A stretch of DNA of 64,000 bases from JBEVJK01 sp963791325 (GTDB taxonomy: Bacteria > Pseudomonadota > Alphaproteobacteria > Rhizobiales > Rhizobiaceae). The translations under genes were made by a program, and so were the position numbers. The notes beneath the pieces were generated by a model. That model did no database searches, had not been told where the DNA came from, and worked only from the letters and a program-made list of their open reading frames with translations. Shown one piece after another: positions 6,821 to 15,430 of this stretch (position 1 is its first letter; each line of letters opens with the position of its first letter). The DNA is taken from positions 124,001-188,000 of the forward strand of contig CAWBRU010000023.1 in NCBI GenBank assembly GCA_963791325.1, given 5' to 3'.

Positions 6821-8206
6821 TTGACGAATATTTCCACTTTCGCCGCCCGCGACTTTGCCGCGCTCGGCATCAGCGGCCCGCTGCTCAAGGCGGTCACCAA
6901 TGCCGGCTACGCCGTGCCCACGCCGATCCAGGCGGGAGCAATCCCGGCCCAGCTCGGCGGACGCGACGTGCTCGGCGTGGCCCAGACCGGGTCGGGCAAG
7001 ACGGCGGCGTTCGCCCTGCCGATCCTGGCAGCGATCGTCGGCCTCGGCACAAAGCGGCTGCCGAAGACGGCCCGCGCGCTGGTGCTGGCGCCGACACGCG
7101 AACTCGCGGTGCAGATCGAGGCCACGATCCGCGAACTGGCGGGCGGCCTGCATCTCGCCACGGCGCTGGTGCTGGGCGGCGTCTCCCGGCACAACCAGGT
7201 CAAGCGGATGATGCCCGGGGTCGACATTCTGATCGCCACCCCGGGACGGCTCGTCGATCTGGTGCGGGCCGGTGACATCAAGTTGGCCGAGACCCGCTGG
7301 CTGGTGCTCGACGAGGCCGACCGGATGCTCGACATGGGCTTCATCGGCGATGTCCGGCTGCTTGCCCGCGCCACCCATCGCGCCCGGCATACGGCGATGT
7401 TCTCTGCGACCATGCCGCGCGAGATCGAGGAGCTGGCCGCCGGCCTGCTCACCGACCCTGTGCGCATCGAGGTGGCGCCGCAGGGCACCGCCGCCGCCGA
7501 GATCGTGCAGTCCGTGGTCCTGGCGCGGACCCGGCAGAAGCGGCAGGTGCTCGCTGCGCTGCTGGCGGATCCGGCGTTGACCTCCGTCATCGTCTTTGCC
7601 CGCACCAAGCACGGCGCGGACCGCGTCAGCCGCGATCTCGGCCGTGACGGCTTCGCCGCCGCCGTGATCCACGGCAACAAGTCGCAGAACGCGCGGCAGA
7701 AGGCCATGTCGAGCTTCCGCGACGGCGAGGCGCGCATCCTGGTGGCGACCGACATCGCTGCACGCGGTATCGACGTGCCCGGCATCAGCCATGTCATCAA
7801 CTTCGATCTGCCGGACGAGGCGGAGAGTTATGTGCACCGTATCGGCCGCACCGGCCGCAATGGCGCCAGCGGCGTGGCGGTGACGCTCTGCGACCCCGGC
7901 GAAGCGGCCAAGCTCAGGCAGGTCGAGCGGCTGGTGCGCATGTCGCTGCCGGTCGTGGCCGACCACACCGGTGCGCCCGACCCGCAGCGACCGCCGCGCG
8001 AAGCAGCGGCCAACCAGGCCGGTGCGCATCATGCCGCACGCGGCGGGCCACGGCAGGGCCACAAGCCCGGCGGCGGCAAGCCGCCGGCCCAGCGCCAGCA
8101 GCCCGGCAGGGTGGCTGCGGCCGAGGCGCAGCGCGCGCCCGGCACCCGGCCGCAGCGGAACCGGCGGCGTCGGTTCGGCCAGCGCAAGGCGATGCGCGCG
8201 GCGTGA
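6821..8206 (+). CDS. rhlE: DEAD-box ATP-dependent RNA helicase, RhlE type
   Basis: Unwinds RNA duplexes in ribosome assembly or RNA decay. The 461 residues show the helicase motifs in order: Q motif around PTPIQAGAIP, Walker A AQTGSGKT (about residue 54), PTRELA, GGVS, TPGRL, DEAD (about 164), SAT, then domain 2 with VFARTKHGADR, ATDIAARGIDVP and HRIGRTGR. The C-terminus (after about 385) is a basic, low-complexity tail, as in RhlE proteins. The start is TTG at 6821 because an in-frame stop lies two codons upstream. The hairpin-bearing leader suggests post-transcriptional control. Confidence 0.9.
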   Translation: MTNISTFAARDFAALGISGPLLKAVTNAGYAVPTPIQAGAIPAQLGGRDVLGVAQTGSGKTAAFALPILAAIVGLGTKRLPKTARALVLAPTRELAVQIEATIRELAGGLHLATALVLGGVSRHNQVKRMMPGVDILIATPGRLVDLVRAGDIKLAETRWLVLDEADRMLDMGFIGDVRLLARATHRARHTAMFSATMPREIEELAAGLLTDPVRIEVAPQGTAAAEIVQSVVLARTRQKRQVLAALLADPALTSVIVFARTKHGADRVSRDLGRDGFAAAVIHGNKSQNARQKAMSSFRDGEARILVATDIAARGIDVPGISHVINFDLPDEAESYVHRIGRTGRNGASGVAVTLCDPGEAAKLRQVERLVRMSLPVVADHTGAPDPQRPPREAAANQAGAHHAARGGPRQGHKPGGGKPPAQRQQPGRVAAAEAQRAPGTRPQRNRRRRFGQRKAMRAA

Positions 8207-8267
8207 GCCGCGGCCGCCAGGGCGGTTCAGCGTTTCTTCGAAGCTCTGCCCCGCTCCAAGCCTTTGT

Positions 8268-8292
8268 TTTTCCGTAATTCTCGCACGGAAAA
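8268..8292. terminator. Probable bidirectional terminator between convergent genes
   Basis: TTTTCCGT and ACGGAAAA form an eight-pair stem around a nine-base loop, with T and A runs on both sides. It lies in the 112-base gap between the helicase gene and the convergent hydrolase gene. Confidence 0.55.
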
Positions 8293-8318
8293 TCGTGTCC
8301 ACTTTTCCTGGAATTGCC

Positions 8319-9293
8319 CTAGCCTGTCGCGGCGCGGATAAACGCTTCGACGGCGGCCGCGAGCTTGTCCGTGGTCGCCGGCGACAGCGCATCGCCGGCG
8401 ATGACATGCATGTCGGGATCGCCGCTTTCGGTGATCGCCAACAGCTCGTGCGGGCCGCCCCAGCGCTGGGCCACCGCCCGCGTCACGTCGGCGCGGACCA
8501 CCCGGTCCGCATCGGAGAACACGAACAGCGCCGGCACGGCGAGGTTCTCGACCGGGGCAGCGCGGGCGAGCTCGGCTAGGGCTGCCATCGGCAGCAGCGC
8601 CCGTGTCGGATAGCTGGTGGTCCAATAGCGCTCATGCAGCGCATTGCGCGGCTGAAAGCCGCGCTGGCGGCCGGCCAGCAGGTCGGCAAGCACGCCGCCG
8701 AACGGCAGAGTGAGCAGGAAATCGCCCGCTGCCGTGACGCGGTAGTTGGGCGAGATCAGCACCATGGCGGCCAGGTCCTGGCTAAGCTCGGGTCGCGTCG
8801 CGCCATAGGTGGCAAGGGCAGCACCCGTCGAGGTGGCAATCACCACGACGCGCTTGCCGATGGCGCGGCCGACCGCCATCGCCTCGGCAAAATCGTTGAC
8901 CCAGGCTCCGACCGTGCCGGACGCCATCGCGGCGCCGTCCTGTCCATGACCGGCCAGACGGGTGAAGAACAGATTGGCGCCGAGCGCGGCGGCGACCTTG
9001 TCCGGCAGCGGCCTGAGCTCGCCTTTGCTCGCCGAGAAGCCGTGGATATAGATGAGCGCCAGCGCGGTCTTGCCGCGCGCCGCGGGATCGGCCCAGACGA
9101 TCTCCTTCTCCAGGCCGGGACGGATGCCGGGAACGCTTGCTTCGCGCCGTGCCAAATAGCCGGCCGGGTCGCTGCCGATGCTGGCCGGATCGAACGAGAC
9201 CGTGGTGTCGACCGGGACGCGCGGGCCGAGAAAGAAGCCGGCCGCTGCCAGCGTGGCGAGTGCGGCAAGCACGATCAGAGCCCGCCCGAGCAC
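8319..9293 (-). CDS. Alpha/beta hydrolase with N-terminal membrane anchor
   Basis: A 324-residue serine-hydrolase-like protein. Residues 1-24 are a hydrophobic signal or anchor (LGRALIVLAALATLAAAGFF). The fold's first conserved strand and oxyanion region is IYIHGFSASKGE (about residue 82), the nucleophile elbow is ATSTGAA (about 154; the usual first Gly is Ala), and a likely acid/His pair lies in FSDADRVV and DPDMHVI. The substrate is unknown. It starts ten bases after the SDR gene stop, so the two form an operon and may act on the same lipid or ester. Confidence 0.8.
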   Translation of the reverse strand: MLGRALIVLAALATLAAAGFFLGPRVPVDTTVSFDPASIGSDPAGYLARREASVPGIRPGLEKEIVWADPAARGKTALALIYIHGFSASKGELRPLPDKVAAALGANLFFTRLAGHGQDGAAMASGTVGAWVNDFAEAMAVGRAIGKRVVVIATSTGAALATYGATRPELSQDLAAMVLISPNYRVTAAGDFLLTLPFGGVLADLLAGRQRGFQPRNALHERYWTTSYPTRALLPMAALAELARAAPVENLAVPALFVFSDADRVVRADVTRAVAQRWGGPHELLAITESGDPDMHVIAGDALSPATTDKLAAAVEAFIRAATG

Positions 9294-9303
9294 GCCCGCA
9301 CCA

Positions 9304-10140
9304 TCACCGGCGGCCGGCCGGGCGCCCGGACCCGCCAGTGCCGCGCACGCGCCGCCGGCGCCAGCCCAGACGCCGGTTGAGGATGGAAAAATAGAGCGCG
9401 CGGGGCAACAGCCGAAGCAGTTTCAGCTGCAGGGTGAAGCGGCGGGGAAAGGCGATCTCGAAGCCGCCGCCGGCCAGGCCCGCGACGATCCGGGCAGCCG
9501 CAGCATCGACCGGCATCAGCGCCGGCATGACGAAATTGTTCTTGTGCGTCAGCGGGGTCTCGACGAAACCCGGATTGATCACCTGGATGCGGATGTTCAT
9601 CTTGTCGAAATCGAATTTCAGCGCTTCGGCCATGTTGTTGAGCGCCGCCTTGGTGGCGCCGTAGGCAGCCGCCATCGGCAGCCCGCCATAGGCCGTCGCC
9701 GAAGCCATCAGCGCCATCTGGCCGTAGCCGCGGGCGTGCATGCGCTCGACCGTCGGCACCAGTCCATGGATCACGCCGAAGACGTTGATGTCATAGGCCT
9801 TGCGGAAGTTCTCGACGTCCAGGGCATCGCCGCGCGCCGGAAAGTAGGTGCCGGCGTTGAACAGCGCCAGCACGATCGGGCCGAGCTCGGCCTCGATCGC
9901 GGCCACGGTCTGCGCCATGGCGGCCTCATCGGTGACATCGCAGGGAAAGGCGACGATCCGGCCGGGCAGCCCTGCCGCTTGGGTGACCACATCGGCCAGC
10001 AAAGCCGCGTCGCGGGCGCTGGCCGCGACCCGGTAGCCGGCGCGGGCGAGCGCCAGCGCCACGCTGCGGCCGATGCCCTTGCTCGCGCCTGTCACCCAGG
10101 CTGCGCCGTCGCTCGGCTGTGCACGGTAAAGTCTCGCCAT
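9304..10140 (-). CDS. Short-chain dehydrogenase/reductase
   Basis: NAD(P)-dependent oxidoreductase with the classical SDR pattern: TGASKGIG cofactor loop at about residue 18, CDVTD, NAG at about 95, the active-site Ser region MASATAYGG and YGATKAAL (YxxxK, about 159-163), and NPGFVETPL. The substrate cannot be told. The last 25 residues are unusually arginine-rich (WRRRRVRGTGGSGRPAGRR) and unlike the family, so the true C-terminus may be altered. Transcribed with the downstream hydrolase and divergent from the cysteine synthase operon. Confidence 0.87.
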   Translation of the reverse strand: MARLYRAQPSDGAAWVTGASKGIGRSVALALARAGYRVAASARDAALLADVVTQAAGLPGRIVAFPCDVTDEAAMAQTVAAIEAELGPIVLALFNAGTYFPARGDALDVENFRKAYDINVFGVIHGLVPTVERMHARGYGQMALMASATAYGGLPMAAAYGATKAALNNMAEALKFDFDKMNIRIQVINPGFVETPLTHKNNFVMPALMPVDAAAARIVAGLAGGGFEIAFPRRFTLQLKLLRLLPRALYFSILNRRLGWRRRRVRGTGGSGRPAGRR

Positions 10141-10327
10141 CCGGCATCAGTAACCTATGATGAGACAGATTCGCAGGACTTTCCGAACGATGTGCATGAG
10201 CTTGCGCTGCCTGCCGCGTTTTCGATGCAAACCCGGCCGGCCGCGGCCGTTCGACGCGAATTCCTGCCTTGAAAGCGCAGCCTGCGGTTTCTAGGCTCAG
10301 GCGGCAGCGCCCTCAAAAGGACAGTTC

Positions 10328-11362
10328 ATGCACGGTTCGGTGATCGATGCGATCGGCAACACCCCGATCATCCGTCTCAAACGCGCGTCGGAAGAGACCG
10401 GCTGCGAGATTCTCGGCAAGGCCGAGTTCATGAACCCCGGACAATCGGTGAAAGACCGTGCCGGGCTGTTCATCGTCCGCGACGCCGAGACCCGCGGCTT
10501 GCTGGGGCCGGGCGGGGTGATCGTCGAGGGCACCGCCGGCAACACCGGCATCGGGCTCACTTTGGTCGCCAAGGCACTCGGCTATCGCACCGTCATCGTC
10601 ATTCCCGATACTCAGAGCCAGGAAAAGAAGGACGCGCTGAAGGTGATGGGAGCGGAGCTGATCGAGGTTCCCGCGGTGCCCTACCGGGACCCCAACAACT
10701 ACGTCAAGGTGTCGGGCCGGCTCGCCGACCAGCTCGCCCGCAGCGATCCGAAGGGGGCGATCTGGGCCAACCAGTTCGACAATACCGCCAACCGCGACGG
10801 CCATATGCGCACCACGGCCGCGGAGATCTGGGCCCAGACCGGCGGCAAGGTCGACGGCTTCGTTTCTGCGGTCGGCACCGGCGGCACGTTGGCCGGCGTC
10901 GCCTTCGGGCTGAAGGCGAACAACCCGGACGTCAAGGTCGCGCTCGCCGATCCGCTCGGAGCCGCCCTGTTCAGCTTCTACACCGAAGGTGTGCTGAAGG
11001 CCGAGGGATCGTCGATCACCGAAGGCATCGGCCAGGGGCGCATCACCGCCAATCTCGACGGCTTCCGCCCCGATTTTTCCTACCGGATCAGCGATGAGGA
11101 GGCCTTGCCGCATGTCTTCAGGCTGGTGCAGGAGGAGGGGCTCTGCCTCGGCGGCTCGACCGGCATCAACATCGCCGGGGCGATCCGGCTGGCGCGCGAC
11201 CTCGGTCCGGGGCACACCATCGTGACCGTGCTCTGCGACTACGGCACCCGCTATCAGTCGAAACTGTTCAATCCCGATTTTCTGCGCTCCAAGGAGCTGC
11301 CGGTGCCGGAATGGATGGAAAGGACAGCGGCGATCGACGTGCCGCTGGTGGAGAAAGGCTGA
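10328..11362 (+). CDS. cysK: Cysteine synthase A-type PLP enzyme
   Basis: Makes L-cysteine from O-acetylserine and sulfide with pyridoxal phosphate. K42 in NPGQSVKDRAG is the Schiff-base lysine; the substrate loop is EGTAGNTGIGL (EPTSGNTG in classical CysK); GTGGTLAG is the phosphate-binding turn and GGSTGINIAG lies near the C-terminus. The length of 344 residues is slightly longer than classical CysK (about 310-320). It leads a tight operon with AlaX, mercaptopyruvate sulfurtransferase and a GNAT protein, joined by a TGATG stop/start overlap. The altered substrate loop leaves room for a variant specificity. Confidence 0.88.
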   Translation: MHGSVIDAIGNTPIIRLKRASEETGCEILGKAEFMNPGQSVKDRAGLFIVRDAETRGLLGPGGVIVEGTAGNTGIGLTLVAKALGYRTVIVIPDTQSQEKKDALKVMGAELIEVPAVPYRDPNNYVKVSGRLADQLARSDPKGAIWANQFDNTANRDGHMRTTAAEIWAQTGGKVDGFVSAVGTGGTLAGVAFGLKANNPDVKVALADPLGAALFSFYTEGVLKAEGSSITEGIGQGRITANLDGFRPDFSYRISDEEALPHVFRLVQEEGLCLGGSTGINIAGAIRLARDLGPGHTIVTVLCDYGTRYQSKLFNPDFLRSKELPVPEWMERTAAIDVPLVEKG

Positions 11363-12105
11363 TGCGTCGGACCGAGGCGCTGTTCCGCGACGATCCCTAT
11401 GCCAGTCGGGCCGCGGCGAAAGTCGTGGCGGTCGATGCGCGTGGCGGCATCGTGCTCGACCGGACGATCTTCTATGCCACCTCGGGCGGCCAGCCCGGCG
11501 ATAGCGGCCGCCTCGTCCGGGCCGATGGAGCCCTGCCGATCATGATCGCCGCGACGCTCACCGGCGAGACCAAGGACGAGATCATCCATGTCCCGGCTGC
11601 AGGCCAGGCCGTGCCGGCGATCGGCGAGGAGCTGGCGCTCGAGATCGATTGGGAACGCCGCCACCGGCTGATGCGCATGCACACCGCCTGCCATCTTCTG
11701 TCGGTGGTCTGCCCCTATCCGATCACCGGCGCGGCGGTCGGCGAAGACGAATCGCGCATCGATTTCGACATTCCCGATGCCGGCTTCACCAAGGAGGAGG
11801 TGTCGCGGCAGCTGATGGCGCTGGTCGCCGCGGACCATCCGGTGACCACCCAGTGGATCACCGAGGCGGATCTCGCCGCCAATCCCGGCCTGGTCAAATC
11901 GAAGAATGTGCGCCCTCCGGCCGGCAGCGGGCGCATCCGGCTGGTCGTCATCGGCGCCGACGGCGCGGTCGACAGCCAGCCTTGCGGCGGCACCCATGTG
12001 CGTGCGACCGGAGAGGTCGGTGAGGTTCATGTCGGCAAGATCGAGAAGAAAGGCCGCGAGAACCGCCGCTTCCGGCTGCGGTTCGGGCCGCTGCCGGGCG
12101 GATGA
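11362..12105 (+). CDS. alaX: AlaX-type alanyl-tRNA editing protein
   Basis: A free-standing homologue of the AlaRS editing domain, expected to hydrolyse mischarged Ser- or Gly-tRNA(Ala). Zinc ligands are H107 and H111 (HTACH) and C208 and H212 (CGGTH). The glycine-rich motif FYATSGGQPGDSG at residues 37-49 is typical. The product has 247 residues. The ATG overlaps the cysK stop (TGATG), and a longer upstream frame was rejected for that reason. Being locked into a cysteine operon suggests coupling of translation quality control to amino acid supply, which is inference. Confidence 0.9.
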   Translation: MRRTEALFRDDPYASRAAAKVVAVDARGGIVLDRTIFYATSGGQPGDSGRLVRADGALPIMIAATLTGETKDEIIHVPAAGQAVPAIGEELALEIDWERRHRLMRMHTACHLLSVVCPYPITGAAVGEDESRIDFDIPDAGFTKEEVSRQLMALVAADHPVTTQWITEADLAANPGLVKSKNVRPPAGSGRIRLVVIGADGAVDSQPCGGTHVRATGEVGEVHVGKIEKKGRENRRFRLRFGPLPGG

Positions 12106-12128
12106 GACAAGGCTTGAGGAATACGTCG

Positions 12129-12983
12129 ATGGACAAGCACAGCCCGTTCACGGTGACGCCGGATTGGCTCGAGGAGCGGCTCGGTGAGCCGGGCCTGTCG
12201 ATTCTCGACGGCTCCTGGTACCTGCCGGCGCAACAGCGCAATGCCGCGGCCGAATACGAGGCCGCCCACATCCCGGGTGCGGTGTTCTTCGACCAAGACG
12301 CGGCCGCCGAACCGGAATCGCCGCTGCCGCACACGCTGCCCAGCCCCGAGAACTTTGCCCGCTATGTCGGCTCGATGGGGGTATCCGCCGACGACACCAT
12401 TGTCGTCTATGACGGTCCCGGCCTGTTCTCGGCGCCGCGGGTCTGGTGGATGCTGAGGGTGATGGGCGCCAAGACGGTGCTGCTGCTCGACGGCGGCTTC
12501 GACCGCTGGCAGCGGGAAGGCCGCCCGGTGACCGCGCAGGTGACCAAGATCGCGCCGTGCGTGTTCGATGCCGCCTTCGACGCCGGCCGCGTCGTGCCGC
12601 TCGCCGAGATGCGGAAAATCGTCGCCGACGGCAGCGCGGCGATCGCCGATGCCCGTTCGGCGGGGCGCTTTGCCGGCACCGAGCCGGAGCCGCGGCCGGG
12701 GCTGCGATCCGGACATATGCCGGGCGCACGCAGCGTGCCGTCCTCGGCGCTGTCGCGCGACGGCAGCCTGCTGCCGCCGGCCGAGCTCAAGGCGGTGCTG
12801 GAGAAGGCCGGCGTCGACCTCACCCGGCCGGTGGTGACGACCTGCGGCTCCGGCGTCACCGCCGCAGCGATCACGCTGGCGCTGGAAAGCATCGGCCACG
12901 TCGACAACCGGCTCTACGACGGGTCCTGGTCGGAGTGGGGGGCCGAGCCCGATACCCCGGTCGCCACCGGCGAGGCCGGCTGA
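12129..12983 (+). CDS. sseA: 3-mercaptopyruvate sulfurtransferase
   Basis: Two-rhodanese-domain enzyme that moves sulfur from 3-mercaptopyruvate to thiols or cyanide. The inactive N-terminal domain spans about residues 8-135 and the catalytic domain about 150-280, with the nucleophile C239 in CGSGVTA, the loop signature of mercaptopyruvate rather than thiosulfate sulfurtransferases. Substrate-binding arginines are in DARSAGRFAGTEPEPR. The ATG at 12129 has a GAGG nine bases upstream; an alternative at 12102 overlaps the alaX stop. Works beside cysteine synthase in cysteine sulfur metabolism. Confidence 0.9.
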   Translation: MDKHSPFTVTPDWLEERLGEPGLSILDGSWYLPAQQRNAAAEYEAAHIPGAVFFDQDAAAEPESPLPHTLPSPENFARYVGSMGVSADDTIVVYDGPGLFSAPRVWWMLRVMGAKTVLLLDGGFDRWQREGRPVTAQVTKIAPCVFDAAFDAGRVVPLAEMRKIVADGSAAIADARSAGRFAGTEPEPRPGLRSGHMPGARSVPSSALSRDGSLLPPAELKAVLEKAGVDLTRPVVTTCGSGVTAAAITLALESIGHVDNRLYDGSWSEWGAEPDTPVATGEAG

Positions 12984-13546
12984 TGCAGGCCGAGCGCGAC
13001 GAGACGATCGCCGTCACCGTCACCTTCCTGGAGATGACTGCGCCGCCGGCGCACTATCCGCCGCTGCCGATGAACCGGCAGATCGCGCTTTTGAAGACCC
13101 GCGACATCCCGCTGCATTTCTATCGCTATCTGACCGATCGGGTGGGGCGCAAATGGCATTGGGTGAACGTGCTCAGGATGCAGGACGAGGCGCTCGCCAC
13201 CGCCATCCATGCGCCGGGCCGCGACATTCGCGTGCTCTATGTCGACGGCGCGCCGGCCGGCTTCTTCGACATCAAGCCCAGCCTGCCGGCGCTGGCCGAG
13301 CTCGCCTATTTCGGCATGATGGACCATGTCATCGGCCAGGGCCTCGGCCGCTGGTTTCTCGGCGCCGCGGTCGAAGCGGCCTGGTCGCACGGACCGCGGG
13401 CGGTTGCGGTGCAGACCTGCACGCTCGACCACCCGGCAGCGCTGCCGCTCTATCAGCGGCTCGGCTTCTCCCCGGTCGGGCAGAAGCAGGAAAAGGTGGT
13501 GCCGATGAGCTTCGCCGACCGCAGCGCCAGCGTCATGCGGCCGTGA
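12983..13546 (+). CDS. GNAT family N-acetyltransferase
   Basis: A 187-residue acetyl-CoA-dependent transferase. The CoA-binding strand and turn are in IGQGLGRWFLGAAVEAAW (about 110-128), followed by VQTCTLDHPAALPLYQRLGF, the usual last motif of the fold. The acceptor is unknown. Its ATG overlaps the sseA stop as TGATG, so it is the last gene of the cysteine operon and may modify a sulfur amino acid or related small molecule; this is inference. Confidence 0.85.
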   Translation: MQAERDETIAVTVTFLEMTAPPAHYPPLPMNRQIALLKTRDIPLHFYRYLTDRVGRKWHWVNVLRMQDEALATAIHAPGRDIRVLYVDGAPAGFFDIKPSLPALAELAYFGMMDHVIGQGLGRWFLGAAVEAAWSHGPRAVAVQTCTLDHPAALPLYQRLGFSPVGQKQEKVVPMSFADRSASVMRP

Positions 13547-13568
13547 CGGCGAGAACCCGGTGCGCGCC

Positions 13569-14684
13569 TCAGGCGGCGAGCACCGCCTTGGCCTCGGTCA
13601 TGTCGTAGCCCAGCGCCTCGGCCACGGCGCGGTTGGTCACCTTGCCGCGATAGACGTTGAGGCCGTTGCGCAGATGCGGGTCGTCGACCAGCGCCTTCAG
13701 GCCGCGGTCGGCGAGCTGCAGGCCGTAATAGAGCGTGGCGTTGTTGAGCGCCTGGGCCGAGGTGACCGGCACCGCGCCCGGCATATTGGCGACGCAATAG
13801 TGGATGATGCCGTCGACCTCGTAGGTCGGCTCGGCATGGGTGGTCGGGTGCGACGTCTCGAAGCAGCCGCCCTGGTCGATGGCGACATCGACCAGCACCG
13901 CGCCCTTCTTCATCCCGGAGAGCATCTCGCGCGACACCAGCTTGGGCGCAGCGGCGCCGGGAATCAGCACGGCGCCGACGACGATGTCGGCGGAGAAGCA
14001 CTCGTCCTCGAGCGCCTCGACCGTCGAATAGCGGGTATGGACGCGGCCGTTGAAGATGTCGTCGAGCTGGCGCAGGCGCGGGATCGAGCGGTCGATGATG
14101 GTGACGTCGGCGCCGAGCCCGACCGCCATCTTGGCGGCATTGAGCCCGACCACGCCGCCGCCGATGACGGCGACCTTGCCGGGCAGCACGCCGGGCACGC
14201 CGCCGAGCAGCACACCGCGGCCGCCATTGGCCTTCTGCAGCGCCGTGGCGCCGGCCTGGATGGCGAGCCGGCCGGCAACCTCCGACATCGGCGCCAGCAG
14301 CGGCAGGCCGCCGCGCTCGTCGGTGACGGTCTCATAGGCAACCGCCGTCACGCCCGAGGCAAGCAGCCCCTTGGTCTGCTCCGGATCGGGCGCCAGATGG
14401 AGATAGGTGTAGAGAATCTGGTCGGCGTTGAGCTGGACCCATTCGGAGGGCTGCGGCTCCTTGACCTTGACGATCATGTCGGACTTGGCAAACACCTCTT
14501 GGGCCGTCTTGGCGATGCGCGCACCGGCCGCCCGGTAGGCGTTGTCGTCGGCCCCGATGCCGGCGCCGGCGCCGCTCTCGACCAGCACCTCATGGCCATG
14601 GGCGACATATTCGCGGACCGAACCGGGGGTCAGCCCGACACGGTATTCGTGGTTCTTGATTTCCTTGGGGCAGCCGACGCGCAT
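13569..14684 (-). CDS. ald: Alanine dehydrogenase
   Basis: NAD-dependent interconversion of L-alanine and pyruvate plus ammonia (EC 1.4.1.1). The 371-residue product starts with the diagnostic [20 protein letters not shown], has the catalytic lysine and histidine regions ([18 protein letters not shown]), a Rossmann cofactor site [22 protein letters not shown] at about residue 170 and the Ald-specific C-terminal [17 protein letters not shown]. It is divergent from an Lrp-family regulator with 163 bases between, the usual ald/aldR layout. Confidence 0.96.
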   Translation of the reverse strand: MRVGCPKEIKNHEYRVGLTPGSVREYVAHGHEVLVESGAGAGIGADDNAYRAAGARIAKTAQEVFAKSDMIVKVKEPQPSEWVQLNADQILYTYLHLAPDPEQTKGLLASGVTAVAYETVTDERGGLPLLAPMSEVAGRLAIQAGATALQKANGGRGVLLGGVPGVLPGKVAVIGGGVVGLNAAKMAVGLGADVTIIDRSIPRLRQLDDIFNGRVHTRYSTVEALEDECFSADIVVGAVLIPGAAAPKLVSREMLSGMKKGAVLVDVAIDQGGCFETSHPTTHAEPTYEVDGIIHYCVANMPGAVPVTSAQALNNATLYYGLQLADRGLKALVDDPHLRNGLNVYRGKVTNRAVAEALGYDMTEAKAVLAA

Positions 14685-14785
14685 TGACGATCTCCTCGCG
14701 GACCGCCTCGTTCAGCCGGACGGCCCTCACATGCTGCCGATTAGACCATATTCGGGCTCGAATGTGTTTGCGAAGGCCATTGTCT

Positions 14786-14802
14786 ACGAGCCCGATTCTC
14801 GT
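14786..14802. promoter_or_regulatory. Candidate Lrp-family operator between ald and its regulator
   Basis: ACGAG and CTCGT form an inverted repeat around CCCGATT in the divergent intergenic region. Lrp/AsnC proteins bind such degenerate palindromes. The match is short, so the assignment is tentative. Confidence 0.4.
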
Positions 14803-14847
14803 GTATTCTTGCGCGAAAGCCGCTTTGGTTCGAAGAAAGTGCGAACA

Positions 14848-15321
14848 ATGGGCCTCGACAGGATCGATATCGCGATTCTCAACGCACTGCAAAAGGACGG
14901 CCGCATGTCGAATGCCGCGCTGGCCGAGGCCGTGGGCCTGTCGCAGTCTGCCTGTTCGCGCCGCCTCGACAATCTGGAAAAATCGGGCGCCATCCGCGGC
15001 TATCACGCGCGGCTTTCCAATGCTGCACTCGGCCACCAGATGACGGCGATCGTCCACATCTCGCTGTCGGGGCAGTTCGAGAAGACCCTGTCGGACTTCG
15101 AAGCGGCGGTGAAGCGCTGCCCCAACGTGCTTTCCTGCCACCTGATGTCGGGCGAGTACGACTATATCCTGCGCATCGCCGCCCGGGACCTGGCCGACTA
15201 CGAGCGCATCCACAAGGAATGGCTGTCGGCAATGCCGCATGTCACGAAGATCAACTCGTCGTTCGCTCTGCGCGAGGTGATCGACCGCACTGCGCAGGGT
15301 TTGCGCCCCGAGCTGGCTTGA
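14848..15321 (+). CDS. Lrp/AsnC family regulator, likely of alanine dehydrogenase
   Basis: A 157-residue regulator with an N-terminal winged helix-turn-helix (DRIDIAILNALQKDGR, then AEAVGLSQSACSRRLDNLE, residues 3-50) and a C-terminal RAM ligand domain (about 67-145, with SGEYDYILRIAARD). Family members sense amino acids as octamers. Divergence from ald suggests it is the AldR-type activator that responds to alanine; that pairing is established in other alphaproteobacteria and inferred here. The ATG at 14848 places the helix-turn-helix at the usual distance from the N-terminus. Confidence 0.92.
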   Translation: MGLDRIDIAILNALQKDGRMSNAALAEAVGLSQSACSRRLDNLEKSGAIRGYHARLSNAALGHQMTAIVHISLSGQFEKTLSDFEAAVKRCPNVLSCHLMSGEYDYILRIAARDLADYERIHKEWLSAMPHVTKINSSFALREVIDRTAQGLRPELA

Positions 15322-15430
15322 GCCGCCGCACGATTTTTCTCGCCGCCCATTGCAACTGGCTGGACAGGTGCTGCAATCAGCGCGAGTATCGCCTGGCGCC
15401 CGCCATCGCGACAGACCGCAAGGAGCAGCC

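Noticed and set aside
6740..8407. 555-codon minus-strand open frame opposite the RNA helicase
   Set aside because: Antisense to a clear DEAD-box gene; composition typical of reverse-frame GC-rich sequence.
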